A stretch of DNA of 64,000 nt, taken from positions 50,017,019 through 50,081,018 of the forward strand of contig JAVGWX010000008.1 in the NCBI GenBank assembly GCA_036924085.1, given 5' to 3'. Within the stretch, counting starts at the first letter, position 1, and each line of letters begins with the position of its first letter. The DNA is from Ariolimax columbianus. Its lineage: Eukaryota; Mollusca; Gastropoda; Stylommatophora; Arionidae. The position numbers were made by a program, and so were the translations under genes. Under the pieces are notes generated by a model, which made no database searches, was not told where the DNA came from, and saw only the letters and a program-made list of their open reading frames with translations. Positions 10,060 to 20,119 of this stretch are shown piece after piece.

Positions 10060-11440
10060 GTAAGTATTTCTGGCAAATGATATATTTAAATAACTTTGTT
10101 TTGTTCATTTATTTCAATAAATTTTATAGGTACAGCACATAATAGATAACTTTACTGAGCCCTTGTGGTTCTCCTTGAAACCTAGTGCTGCAAGCATTGC
10201 TCTCCATTGATTTATATTTTTAGCTGTCTTCTTAAGACCCTCTACTCATGGGACCCCAGTTACCTTGTCTTCTGCTTCCACTGTTCTTTCTTTGCCAGAT
10301 GTAACCTCCACAATCTTCTATATCGATGTGGATTCCAAATCCATGTTATGGTTTAATAGATAACGATCATATCTTATGTTCATCTCTCATTTTTTATGAT
10401 GTCATCTGAGGGTATGAAATGATGTTTCTCCACAACTTTCTGTAAGAGAAAAGTACGAAAATGAGTTTTAAAAATTACCTTGATGTGGCATATTCTGTTC
10501 ATAAAATAGTTAGGGTTACTTCTTTGACTTCCCCTATTAGCTCCATAACAGTTAGTTCCAGAATAATGACTTCATTGTGCGAGACCTCACATTTTTGTTA
10601 TGCACTAGGGCACAAGTTCATTTCATTGTTTCCTTCTTTTTCCTGTTAAGCAGTTAAATGTAATTTTCTGCTGGGTGGACTATCAGTTCCCATGAGAATC
10701 AAGTACTCTGTTGCTCTGCCACTCGTTGGACATCCGTTAAAAAGTACTCATGCTATTCTCATTAATATATTGTTATTTGTGCCGTTAAATTTTCTTAACT
10801 GTAATCTGTAATCCTGGTTTTCAATCTGGCATAACAAAATACCAAATAGCCAAATATTGTTTAAACTCGTTCTCAGTATTTTGCCTTGGAGTATCATGTT
10901 GGACCGATGATTTTACTCTGGCAACCTCTAAATATCATTGGTGCAAGTCAGAGAGGGCGTGTTGTAGGGTCACCAGGGCTTCTCTTTTCATGTCCATTTG
11001 TTGTCAGACCAATGCACCACATACCAGAGCAATCTTCATTTTCTTGACATTGCAGTATCTACAACATCACTGAATGTAGTTTGGATCCTGATTTCTGTGT
11101 TGTAATTTTGGTCCCAAAGAGAGACTGTGGCTGTCAATGCTCTTCGTTCCTTGCGCTTTGAATTACTCAAAGATTCTCTGTATCAACCTTGGTAAGTTTT
11201 ATACCTCACAACCATATTCCATGGCTGGAATAATCATGTTGTTTTCTAATATTTTTAACAAATCATCATAATCTTCACCATAAATGATTGGAAACTCTTG
11301 AAAATTCTAGTGGTTCCATGCTTCAATATGGCAATCAGTTGTACTGAGCCTATGAAATACTTTGAAATATTGTTAGCAAATTGAGTAATATCCTGTTTGC
11401 GATTCATACAGAAATAAAAATGATGAACCTTATGGTGTCT
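10060..11440. other. Intron with possible degenerate LINE pieces
   Basis: Short minus-strand segments near 10180-10420 and 10870-11230 have the composition and word content of RTE-like LINE tails seen elsewhere (compare 32460-32700 and 35205-35450). No frame longer than about 60 codons is convincing. Confidence 0.35.
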
Positions 11441-11449
11441 TGGAGGGCC

Positions 11450-11580
11450 CAATTTGATTATTTTGTGGTCCATTCATAAAGTGATTAGATCATACTATTG
11501 TTCCACCGTAACGGATTTCAACATATTGTGGTCCCATTGTAAAATGATTTGATCATATTGTGGTCATATTACTTAAACAA
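11450..11580. repeat. ~33-bp minisatellite, left block
   Basis: Diverged repeats around CATATTGTGGTCCCATTGTA and GTGATTTGATCATA. The same motif resumes at 12576-12745 after LINE sequence, so one array was split. Confidence 0.75.
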
Positions 11581-11589
11581 GACATATCA

Positions 11590-12575
11590 AAACTCTATGC
11601 CTTTCATATGCGCAACCAGCAATGAAAAGCCAGAAAAATACTGAACTTAATGATTTAAGAGCAGTACTCTGTCAACTATGCCAGCAGTCCGCACCAAAAA
11701 GGGTAGTGGTACAGTGGGTTCCATCCCACTGCAACATCCAAGGCAACGAGGAGGCAGACAGACTGGCAAAAGAAGGTGCAAAACTACAACAACCAGATAC
11801 TAGTATGACATACGAAGAGTCAAAACGGCTTATTAGATTTAGATACATGACCAAATGGGAAACCGAACATACTGGCTACACAAAAAACGATGCCTATTAC
11901 CAGTTGAACAGAAGAGAGCAGGTCGTTGTCTTCAGACTTCGCACTGGCCACAATAGACTCAGGTACCACCTATTCAACAAATTGAAGATAGGTGGCACTG
12001 ACGAATGCCCGTGTGGTATCTAGAAAATGACCGCTGAGCATTTGCTGCAAAACTGCCCGACATACGAGGATCAGAGAGAGCAGATGTGGCCATCACCAGT
12101 GGCAACACTAGACAAGCTCTATGGCAGTGTCGACAGCCTCAGGATGACCGCTGCTTTTTTTGAAAAAATAAAGGTTGACGTCTGACTGCGTATGATGAAG
12201 AAGAAAGAAGATATGCGCAACCAGCAACGCATCCTTGGTATCCAGTGGTTTGATCTCGTCCATAAGGTCGAGGTGTCTGCAAAGACGTGTCTTCCCTCCA
12301 TCTCGAACACTCTGGTCCACCACCGCCTGTCTGTTTGGTCACGTGGTCCGACTGAATCGACAAGTTCTGGCTCACCAAATAATGTCCAAGTCAGCTAAGT
12401 GTAACCGGCTGGAGGCATAGGAGGGGATGCCCCCATTCTACATGACTCTGACAGATAGTCTCTCCTTCAGCCTTGGACGAGGTTCGGCTACAAGCCTCAG
12501 CAGTTGGACATGGTAGTGGTCGATCGATGCAACGAACCCTATATGCATAGGTGAACATTATTATTATATTTTGTT
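11590..12575 (+). mobile_element. LINE 3' fragment hosting a second LINE
   Basis: The outer element reads QRILGIQWFDLVHKVEVSAK and RVFPPSRTLW in shifted frames after 12211, typical of the region after the RT domain in RTE-like LINEs. It ends in (ATT)n at 12560-12575. It is interrupted at 11623-12210 by an RNaseH LINE with a 17-bp TSD. A related fragment lies at 19480-19857. Confidence 0.75.
11623..12210 (+). mobile_element. RNaseH LINE, 3' fragment, TSD-flanked
   Basis: TSD ATATGCGCAACCAGCAA at 11606-11622 and 12211-12227. Encodes the C-terminal RNase H and knuckle region (VVVQWVPSHCNIQGNEEADR, TGHNRLRYHLFNKLKIGGTD), with a TAG at 12022 replacing a Tyr/Gly-type codon and a (GAA)n-like tail. 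It is a close relative of the copies at 14521-16426 and 39028-41523; only the last ~590 bp were inserted. Confidence 0.93.
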
Positions 12576-12745
12576 CCCATCGTAAAGTAATTTGATCATA
12601 TTGTGGTCCCATTGTCAAGTGATTTGATTATATTGGGGTCCAGTCATAATGTAATTTGATTGTGGTCCAGTCATAATGTAATTTGATCACATTGTGGTTA
12701 CATTTTCCATTGATTTGATGATGTCGTGGTCTCATAATATAGTGC
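12576..12745. repeat. ~33-bp minisatellite, right block
   Basis: Four to five diverged units of the GTGGTCCxxTCATAATGTAATTTGAT type, continuing the array at 11450-11580. Confidence 0.75.
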
Positions 12746-12879
12746 CCTCACTACACATCTTTTTCATGCATATTTATCTTAGTATGTGTGTAAACTAGGG
12801 TTTATATGCAAAATAATCTGACTTTTTCCACTTCTAACCTGGGGAATAGAGTTTTGCCTGAAAGAATGCCATACTATTA

Positions 12880-14085
12880 TATATGCTTTCTTCCTCTTGG
12901 CCTGGCTCCAGTCTAGTCCACAGTCTCTAATAGAATGTCTTATGGTGTCATCTCAGTGTACTTTAGGTCATCCTCGGGATCTGGATCTTTGACTTTTTTA
13001 TCTTCCTATGACTGTTGTAGCTGATCTTCATCTATTCTGCAGACATGGCCTGGTCAGACCACTGAAGTTGAGTCTGCTCCACTTGGAGTCTGCAATGGCT
13101 GGGTTTTGAGACCTTGCCATATTGCCTGATTGTGGACCATGTGTCTTCTTGTTACTTGGACCACCTTCTATGGATATCTCATTTCTCAATTTGGAGCTCG
13201 CATCCATAAGTCAAAACTAGAACATAGGTAGAGAAGTATACAGCCATGTTAGTTTTCTTATTTCTCTTTTGCATGAGTTTGCCAGTTGCTGCTCTTTGAA
13301 TGGTCAGCTCTTCGTTGATGCCTCCCTACTGGTCAATAACATCTCCAAGGTGTTTGAACTGCTTGACATGTTCCAGAGGCTGTTCTCTCAGCATAACATG
13401 ACGTCTCGTCTCTTATCTTCTGCCCTCTCCTCTTCTCTTCACTTCTCTTCTCTTCTCTTATATTATCTTCTCTCCTCTTTTCTTATCTTATATTATCTTC
13501 TCTCCTCTTCTCTTATATTCTCTCTTCTTCTCTTATATTCTCTCTTCTTCTCTTATACTCTCTTCTCTCCTCTTCTCTTATATTATCTCCTCTTCTCTTC
13601 TCTTATATTCTCTTTTCTCTTATATTCACTTCTCTTCTGTTATATTCTTATCTCTTCTCTCCTCTGATCTCCTTGTCTATCTTCTCTTCTCTCCTCTCCT
13701 CTCTTCTCCTCTCTTCTCTTCTCTTCTCCTCTCTTCTCTTCTCTTCCCTTCCCTCTTTTCTCTTTTCTCATCTTTATTTGTTTTCTTATACTCTCTTCTC
13801 TCCTCTTCTCTATATGTTCAATTCTATTCTATTCTATTTCCCTCTTTTCTCTTATATCTTTTCTTCTATCAGCTCCCTCACCTCACCTCTTCTCTGCTCT
13901 TCTCTTTTCTTTTCTTGAGACCACTATGGTTTTTTGTTTTTGGTCATCCCTCTATACTCTAGCTCCTCGTTCCAGATTTGAACGATGGGCTGGAGTTGTG
14001 ATTCGAATTTGGTAATCATGACCACATCATCGACAAACGCCAGCTCTGGTGTCATCTTCCAGTACCCTACTGAGATGCAAAATAA
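12880..14085 (-). pseudogene. LINE RT fragment split by pyrimidine array
   Basis: From 14085 downward the minus strand reads PELAFVDDVVMITKFESQLQ then IWNEELEYRGM, an RT catalytic FxDD segment. After the array (13395-13912) it continues with EHVKQFKHLGDV and INEELTIQRAA, the next RT-linked block, and further LINE tail sequence to 12880. Stops are frequent. Confidence 0.72.
13395..13912. repeat. Polypyrimidine (TCTTC/TTATA)n array
   Basis: About 500 bp of CTTCTCTTATATT- and CTCTTCTCTT-type repeats on the plus strand, almost free of G. It lies between two RT blocks of a dead LINE. Frames across it (L/S/F/Y-rich) are artefacts. Confidence 0.93.
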
Positions 14086-14204
14086 TAATAGAACAATTTG
14101 TAAAAAATAATCAGTTTCACATTTTAAATTAAAATAACATGCCAGTTAATGACAGCATTCTCTAAAACAGTTGCTCTAATGTGTAATAATGATTCCATCT
14201 TCAG

Positions 14205-14310
14205 AGATTGTAGCCGAGGGGGAGATCGGCGGTGTTCTTATATGGGCTGGTGTTGGAGGGGCTGCTCTACTTGCTGTTGTCATTTTGATGGTTGTGTGCA
14301 TTGTTTATAG
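14205..14310 (+). CDS. RPTP exon: transmembrane segment
   Basis: A phase 1-2 exon of 106 bp (acceptor tcttcag, donor gtgagt). It encodes IVAEGEIGGVLIWAGVGGAA followed by LLAVVILMVVCIVY. The first half is an acidic membrane-proximal linker; the hydrophobic run of about 23 residues is the single membrane helix. The split Arg codon continues into a strongly basic next exon, as expected for a type I stop-transfer. The last 30 bases together with the donor are the founder unit of a 50-bp minisatellite that fills the start of the following intron. Confidence 0.92.
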
Positions 14311-14520
14311 GTGAGTGTTTTAATACATGTCATTTCGATGGTTGTGTGCATTGTTTATAGGTGAGTGTTTTAATACCTGTCAATTTGATGGTTGTGTGCA
14401 TTGTTTATAGGTGAGTGTTTTAAAACCTGTCATTTTGGTGGTTGTGTGCTTTGTTTATAGGTGAGTGTTTTAATACCTGTCAATTTGATGGTTGTGTGCA
14501 TTGTTTATAGGTGAGTGTTT
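14281..14520. repeat. 50-bp minisatellite copying TM exon end plus donor (left part)
   Basis: About 4.8 tandem copies of a 50-bp unit. The first copy is the last 30 coding bases of the transmembrane exon plus 20 bases of intron. Every copy keeps the TTTATAG/GTGAGT junction, so donors lie at 14311 (authentic), 14361, 14411, 14461 and 14511. Copies differ by one to three substitutions. In the exon frame, extension past 14310 meets TGA at once (AGG TGA), so use of a downstream donor would truncate the protein just after the membrane helix. Confidence 0.95.
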
Positions 14521-16426
14521 TCTTCTTCTTCTTCTGCGTACACAGTCAGACAGTAACCATTATTTTCTCGAAAAAAGCGGCGGTCATCCTGAGACTCTCG
14601 CCACTACCATAGAGCTTGTCTTGCAGTTCCACTGGCAATGGCCACATCTGCTCTCTCTGATCCTCGTATGTCGGGCAGTTCTGCAGCAGATGTTCAGTGG
14701 TCATTTTACCAGTACCGCACGGGCATTCGTCGGTACACCCTATCTTCAATTTGTTGAAGAGGTGGTACCTCAGTCTGTTGTGGCCAGTGCGAAGTCTGAA
14801 GACAACGACCTGCTCTCTTCGGTTCAACTGGTAATAGGCATCGTTTTTGGTGTAACCAGTATGTTCGGTTTCCCATTTGGACATGTACCTGGCTTTGATA
14901 AGCCGTTTTGACTCTTCGTACGTCATACTGGTATCTATTTGTGGTAGCCTTGCACCTTCTTTTGCCAGTCTGTCTGCCTCCTCGTTGCCTTGGATGTTGC
15001 AGTGTGACGGAACCCACTGTACCACTACCCTTTTTGGTGCGGACTGTTGGCACAGTTTGCAGAGTGCTGCTCTTAAGTCATTAAGCTCAGTGTTTTTCTG
15101 GCTTTTTAGCGCTGTGACTACTTCGAGAGCATCTGTCAGCAGGACTATATGGCTCTCATTTTCACTGTGTGTTACCATTTCTTCCACTGCCGCCCTCAGT
15201 GCCTCTGCCTCTGCTCTGAAATTGCTCGTGTACTTACCAGTAGCGAATGACAGTGTTATTTTTCTGCCATTTGGTAGGTTCAGGAATGCTCCTGCCCCTC
15301 CGTTCTGTGTAGTGTTTGTTACAGAGCCGTCGGTGTATGCATGGGTCCAGTCCATGCTTGGGTAGCTTTTCGTTATGAAGCTTAGGGTAGTATCTCTCCT
15401 TTCTTTTTCGGTCTGGCAGTTTTTGTTTGCAATACCTGGTATATTTTCTACCACCTCTGGAAATATATCCTGCCTCCAAGTAGGTTTTCGTACAGTAGTG
15501 ATGGGTTTTGGTGTTGTTAGTGCGTTTATGGGATCTTCGTGCATCTTTGCTTTGGCTATTTCTGCAAAGTTTCTCCGCTTTAGTTTTCCAGTTCCCAAAT
15601 TGTTTAGCCTCTGGTACATTGGATGGTCCGTCAGTCTTCGGAGTTTCTCTGACTGCAGCTGGGCTCTGCAGTCTCTTCTGTCGGTCATGGATTGCAGTTT
15701 TGTAATCTTTTCAAGTTCTACAATTGGCGTTGACTTCATGCCACCAGTTATGATTCTCATAGCTTGGTTTTGAAGTTTGTTAACTTTATCGAAGTTCGCC
15801 TTCGCTGCTGTTGTCCAAGCCGCGATGCCATACTCGAGAACTGGTCTCACTCTTCCAGTGTACAGTTTCTTTAGTATGCCTTCGTCTGCTCCCCAGCTTG
15901 TGCCAGCAAGTTTCCTCATGATCGCCATTCTTTCTCTGGCTTTCATTCGGTTTCTCTCAATCTGACTTTTCCATGTCATGCGCCGATCAAATGTGACTCC
16001 CAGATAGGTTGGGTTGTCGTTTGGCTGCAGGATTTTGCCATTTAGGCTTAGTTTGGTACTTTGGGGTTTTAATGAGAGCGAGAATATTGTGCACGTGGTT
16101 TTCTCCTCGTTTATTTTGACCAGCCATGAGTTCGCCCACTCTTCCAGCGATGTTAGGGCCGTTTGCATCCGATTTCTTGCTATGGTGAGATTCTTTTCAG
16201 AGGTCCACATAGCCAGATCGTCTGCAAACATTGAGCTATGGACTCTTCTTGGTATATTCTCTGTAATATCGTTTATATATACCAGGAAGAGTGTGGGTGA
16301 CAGTACTCCCCCTTGGGGTACTCCCTGCTCGAGTGTCACCTTTTTGCTCATCTGCCCTTGTACTTGGACTCTGGCCGTTCTTTGTTTGAGGTAGTGGTTG
16401 ATCCACTTGTACATCTTCCCACAAAC
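14521..16426 (-). mobile_element. 5'-truncated RNaseH LINE inserted in minisatellite
   Basis: A minus-strand non-LTR retrotransposon insert with a 3' (GAA)n tail at 14521 and a TSD GGTGAGTGTTT at 14510-14520 and 16427-16437 (the host array is itself repeated, so TSD support is moderate). One frame is open across the whole insert from 16468 (about 14 residues are array-derived) to the natural stop at 14546, 640 codons. Seen: RT motif GVPQGGVLSP and FADD (residues 81-84); RNase H with D380 in YTDGS, E420/E422, D446 and D499; and a C-terminal CCHC-like knuckle (C582, C584, H593, C598). APE and early RT motifs are missing through 5' truncation. The intact frame implies a recent insertion. The I-type/Nimb-like clade is inferred. 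Confidence 0.92.
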
Positions 16427-16828
16427 GGTGAGTGTTTTAATACCTGTCATTTCGGTGGTTGTGTGCATTGTTTATAGGTGAGTGTTTTAATACCTGTCAT
16501 TTCGGTGGTTGTGTGCATTGTTTATAGGTGAGTGTTTTAATACCTGTCATTTTGGTGGTTGTGTGCATTGTTTATAGGTGAGTGTTTTAATACCTGTCAT
16601 TTCGGTGGTTGTGTGCATTGTTTATAGGTGAGTGTTTTAATACCTGTCATTTTGGTGGTTGTGTGCATTGTTTATAGGTGAGTGTTTTAATACCTGTCAT
16701 TTTGGTGGTTGTGTGCATTGTTTATAGGTGAGTGTTTTAATACCTGTCATTTCGATGGTTGTGTGCATTGTTTATAGGTGAGTGTTTTAATACCTGTCAT
16801 TTCGGTGGTTGTGTGTATTGTTGTCAGA
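16427..16828. repeat. 50-bp minisatellite copying TM exon end plus donor (right part)
   Basis: Continuation of the same array after the LINE. Seven exon-edge/donor copies have donors at 16478, 16528, 16578, 16628, 16678, 16728 and 16778, plus the TSD-duplicated donor at 16428. The last partial unit has lost its donor. Copies here mostly carry a GGTGG variant instead of GATGG, so right-hand units are more alike than left-hand ones, as expected if the array expanded after early divergence. Confidence 0.93.
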
Positions 16829-16829
16829 A

Positions 16830-17090
16830 TAGCATCTGACCCAGAGCCTTTGTTGCTGGACATTGAACTGGTTGCTTTAGTTTAGATAGTTTAGAATAGC
16901 ACTGAAGTGCTCTGATTAGTACTTCAGAATATCGCCTTTTCCGGCTAGCAGTGCAGTGTCATCAACATTAAGGACAGGAGATGATTGATAGGATCAAGGA
17001 CTATAGACTGCTTTCAGGACATAAAATACCACTTTGAATCATTTGTGTCTGCACATCACTGGATTTTTCATCTTATCTGTCTTGTTGCCT
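16830..17090. other. Intron, no feature recognised
   Basis: Unique-looking sequence between the minisatellite and the U repeat. Confidence 0.5.
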
Positions 17091-17094
17091 CACC

Positions 17095-17770
17095 AGATAT
17101 AATCATATAAAACAAACGGAGCTCCGTACAAATTACGAAAATGCGGCTAATTTAATAATAATCAATTGTAGCTTCCTTCACTACTAAATTTACCCACGAA
17201 AGTCTAGACACACTCTGATGAAACAGAGTTTTGCTAGGTTATATTCTTCTTTTTTGATCAGTGTGGACTCAGTTCATTAGTGGGGATGGTCAAGTAAGTC
17301 ATTGTAGAAGATATTTGTGAAGTAGTTCAGTTTAGTTCATTCATATAGATGTAATAAATACGTTTTAAGTGTAAAGTAACAGTTGTGCCAATATTATGAA
17401 CACAGTTTTGATACTTTATTGTGATCTCGATGGATAATATGAGAAGTGACGTTCCCCAATCGGTAAGTCTAAAAGTTTGTGCTTTGTTTTGATTAATTTT
17501 CACTTTAATTTTCTAATATCTCAGTAACTAATACACATACAACAAAAACAATAGCACCAACAAGTTTTTTAAATTAATTTATGTCTCTACACGCATCACA
17601 ATCATATCTATAGGCCTACTTATAAAAAGGTAATATGCTCTCAAAGTTGACAACCAAAGTAAAATATGACGTGCTGAAAATGAATGCACATAGCTGCAGG
17701 GCAAATTGCGTCAATTGTTAGTGTGGCTTGGTAAAGGTTAATAGCCTCATTGTTCTCATCAAACCAGTCT
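17095..17770. repeat. Family U repeat, copy 1 (unclassified)
   Basis: Aligns over about 650 bp with 37425-38040: shared words include GTAGTTCAGTTTA, TGTAATAAATACGTTTT, ACACAGT..TGATACTTT, GAGAAGTGACGTTC and CACCAACAAGT. AT-rich, no coding potential, no tail or TIR identified. Confidence 0.75.
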
Positions 17771-17997
17771 GAGTTTTTGCAAGTCGCATGACTCATGTAC
17801 TCTGAAGCGATAGAGTAGACAGAATGGCTCATTTATTCTCCACTCTATTCATGCAGAACTGTCCAGAACTCTGGAAAAGTTTTCAATATGGGACCCACTT
17901 TGCAGTTTAGAAATGTTAATTCTCTTCATGTTTTTCTGACCTTGGTGATGTCGCCTTACGTAGAAGTTAAACTTTGACATGGTTTTATTTCGTGGTT

Positions 17998-18270
17998 GAA
18001 GATGCAGCCAGTGACGTATAGCTGGTTGCTTGCATCAAGGTCAGGGTACCAGAGTTCGCCAAGACCCTATTCTGTCTCCATGTGGCGGACCCGGAAGCAA
18101 GCTACACTAGCATAATCTGGCTAAGATAATAGGGATCACAATAGGAAGACAAACCCTGTACCCAAAAATGCCCGCTGAAATTGAATGTGTCAGGATAAAA
18201 AGTGCAGATATCATAGCCTCACTGTAAACTACAATACAACATCACAATGTCATTTTCAGGGTGAACGTCG
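17998..18270 (+). repeat. Family M repeat, 5' half
   Basis: Contains GTGACGTATAGCTGGTTGCT, GCATCAAGGTCAGGGTACC and ATAGGGATCACAATAGGAAG, parallel to 4610-4880 and 57595-57855. Confidence 0.7.
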
Positions 18271-18339
18271 AAGAAGAGGAAACTTTGACAAGACGCGCCC
18301 ATGGTCTGTCCAGCACTTGACACCACATATAGCCTTTGT

Positions 18340-19065
18340 CACTTGCACATCTGTCTGTCCCTCCTTATGGTGAAGACATAGTCAGTGAAATGCCTTTGCT
18401 TAGAGCTTATGGTGAGGACATAGTCAATGCCTTTGCTTAGAGCGAGGATGCATTCATGATGTCTTATTATGCGTGGGCAGGCAAAACATTGTGTCAGTGA
18501 CAGACAGATTGTGAGTGACACAGAGGCTAAATAACAGAAGTCCATTGCTGTTGCACTTGCCTGTGCATGTACACCAAGTATTCCTTCCCAGGACTGATGG
18601 TTGGTTCCTAGTCTCACATTAAAGTCACCAAGGATTATGAACTTCTCTTGGACTTTGGAAATGATGAGATGACAGTGTAGCTCCTCGTAGTACTTATCCT
18701 TGATATCTTCAGGATTGGTCATTGTCAGGGCATAGACACTGATCAGTGTAGCACTCCTCCCATGTGCCAGTAACAGTTGGAGAGTCATTAACAGGTCATT
18801 GATACTCAATGTGGGCACGACAAGCCTGTGGACTAGATGAGACTTGATGGTGATTCTCACACCAGCCGCGGGCCATTCTGTGCTGTCATGCCCACTTCAC
18901 AAGAACGTGTAGCCACCCACGTCTTCTGTGATCTAGCACCCTCCAGGTAAACCTTGTAGCGCACCATTTTTCTGGCCACTAGTGTCATCTTTTTCCCCCT
19001 CACTATTCTTTGCCCCGGTCTGTCAGCCTTGACGCTGTCCAGTAATGTGCACACGTTCTACATGC
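18340..19065 (-). pseudogene. RTE-like LINE endonuclease fragment
   Basis: Minus strand: CTLLDSVKADRPGQRI, then IKSHLVHRLVVP, SVYALTMTNPEDIKDKYYEE and FIILGDFNVRLG (the APE SxYAPT and GDFNxR motifs), ending GIDYVLT. This is the apurinic-type endonuclease of an RTE-like LINE. At least one frame break and a damaged catalytic His region make it inactive. Confidence 0.82.
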
Positions 19066-19470
19066 CTAAGACTGGATACTGCATTTGATTTCATGTAAAA
19101 CGAAGATTGCACTCTTTGTGTGGTTTGCCTGAGGCTGCGAATTACGCTTAAATATATTTAGGTGAGGAAGATTTGTGCTGTCATCAACCTAACTCTCTCA
19201 AACTGAGCTACTTTGGTCCAGTAGCGAGATGTAGTCAAGAGAACTTGAGGTAGGGTTTACTCTAGCTAGCCTGCAAGATAGCATGGGTGCAGCTACCAAC
19301 AATATTATTAACAGTAATCTGTTCAGACAATGACTCATCATCTATTATCAAAACTTATGTATCAATAAAGAAAGTCAATGACCCTCGAAATGTGAGCTTC
19401 TCACTATCATTGGTCATTTCTGCAGATTTCTTATGTTCTAAGAACAGGAAATTACCCCTGACTTGATTGA
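19066..19470. other. Intron, LINE 5'-type sequence suspected
   Basis: The stretch near 19150-19190 (gaggaagatttgtgctg) recurs near 51310-51345 beside another LINE piece, so it is probably LINE 5' sequence. Otherwise nothing recognised. Confidence 0.35.
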
Positions 19471-19479
19471 TGAAACATG

Positions 19480-19857
19480 TAGAGACTGGAGGCCTTCCAC
19501 ATACGCAACCAGCAGCATATCCTGGGCATCCGATGGCAGGATTACATCCGCAACATGGAGGTCTCTGCTAAAACAGGTCTCCACCCAATTTAAGAAATAC
19601 TTGACCGACGCCAAGTTTCTTTGTTCAGTCATATTGCGCGGCTGGACCAGGAAACACGGCCCACAAGATGCTTCACGTCCTTACTCAGCACCAAAAGTCT
19701 TCCCCTGACCGGCTGGAGGCGCAGAAGAGGCCGTTTCCACCCAGTATGGCTCCAACAGATATCAACCTCCTCCTCTGTCCTGGATGAGGCGTGGAACCAC
19801 GCCACGTGGCCGACCGACGCAACGGATCTCAGACGTCTAGGCGAACATTATTGTTAT
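19480..19857 (+). pseudogene. RTE-like LINE 3' fragment
   Basis: Shifted frames give CSVILRGWTRKHGPQD and VWLQQISTSSSVLDEAWNHA, similar to the tail of the LINE at 12211-12575; both end at GCGAACATTATTGTTAT-type sequence. It provides the target for the SINE that follows. Confidence 0.65.
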
Positions 19858-20109
19858 AATTTTTTTTTTTTCCCGTTTGCCTTATTTCTCTAATCCCCAA
19901 GGCGGTGTGCGTTGCACTGTGTTTTTATTTTGCGCCTGTCGGCGCAGTACATCCGACTTTAGCATGCATTTTATGTAAGGGTCTGCTTCCTCCTGCATTT
20001 TCTAAGGGTTTGCTTCCCCGGGCTAACGGCCGGTGCTGTGATGGGGATAGAACCCAGCACCTTCGGCTTGTGAGCCGTGCCACTTAACCACTAGGCCATG
20101 CCGTCCCCT
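19858..20109 (-). mobile_element. tRNA-derived SINE S1, 10-bp TSD
   Basis: Minus-strand copy with intact A and B boxes (B box GGTTCTATCCC on the complementary strand). TSD TTATTGTTAT at 19848-19857 and 20110-20119. It is inserted at the (ATT)-rich tail of a LINE. Confidence 0.93.
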
Positions 20110-20119
20110 TTATTGTTAT

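Noticed and set aside
13269..13918. Open frames of S/L/F/Y repeats
   Set aside because: They run along the pyrimidine array inside a dead LINE and have no protein-family resemblance.
14492..16394. Several plus-strand frames of 60-160 codons
   Set aside because: Antisense shadows of the intact minus-strand RT-RNaseH frame.
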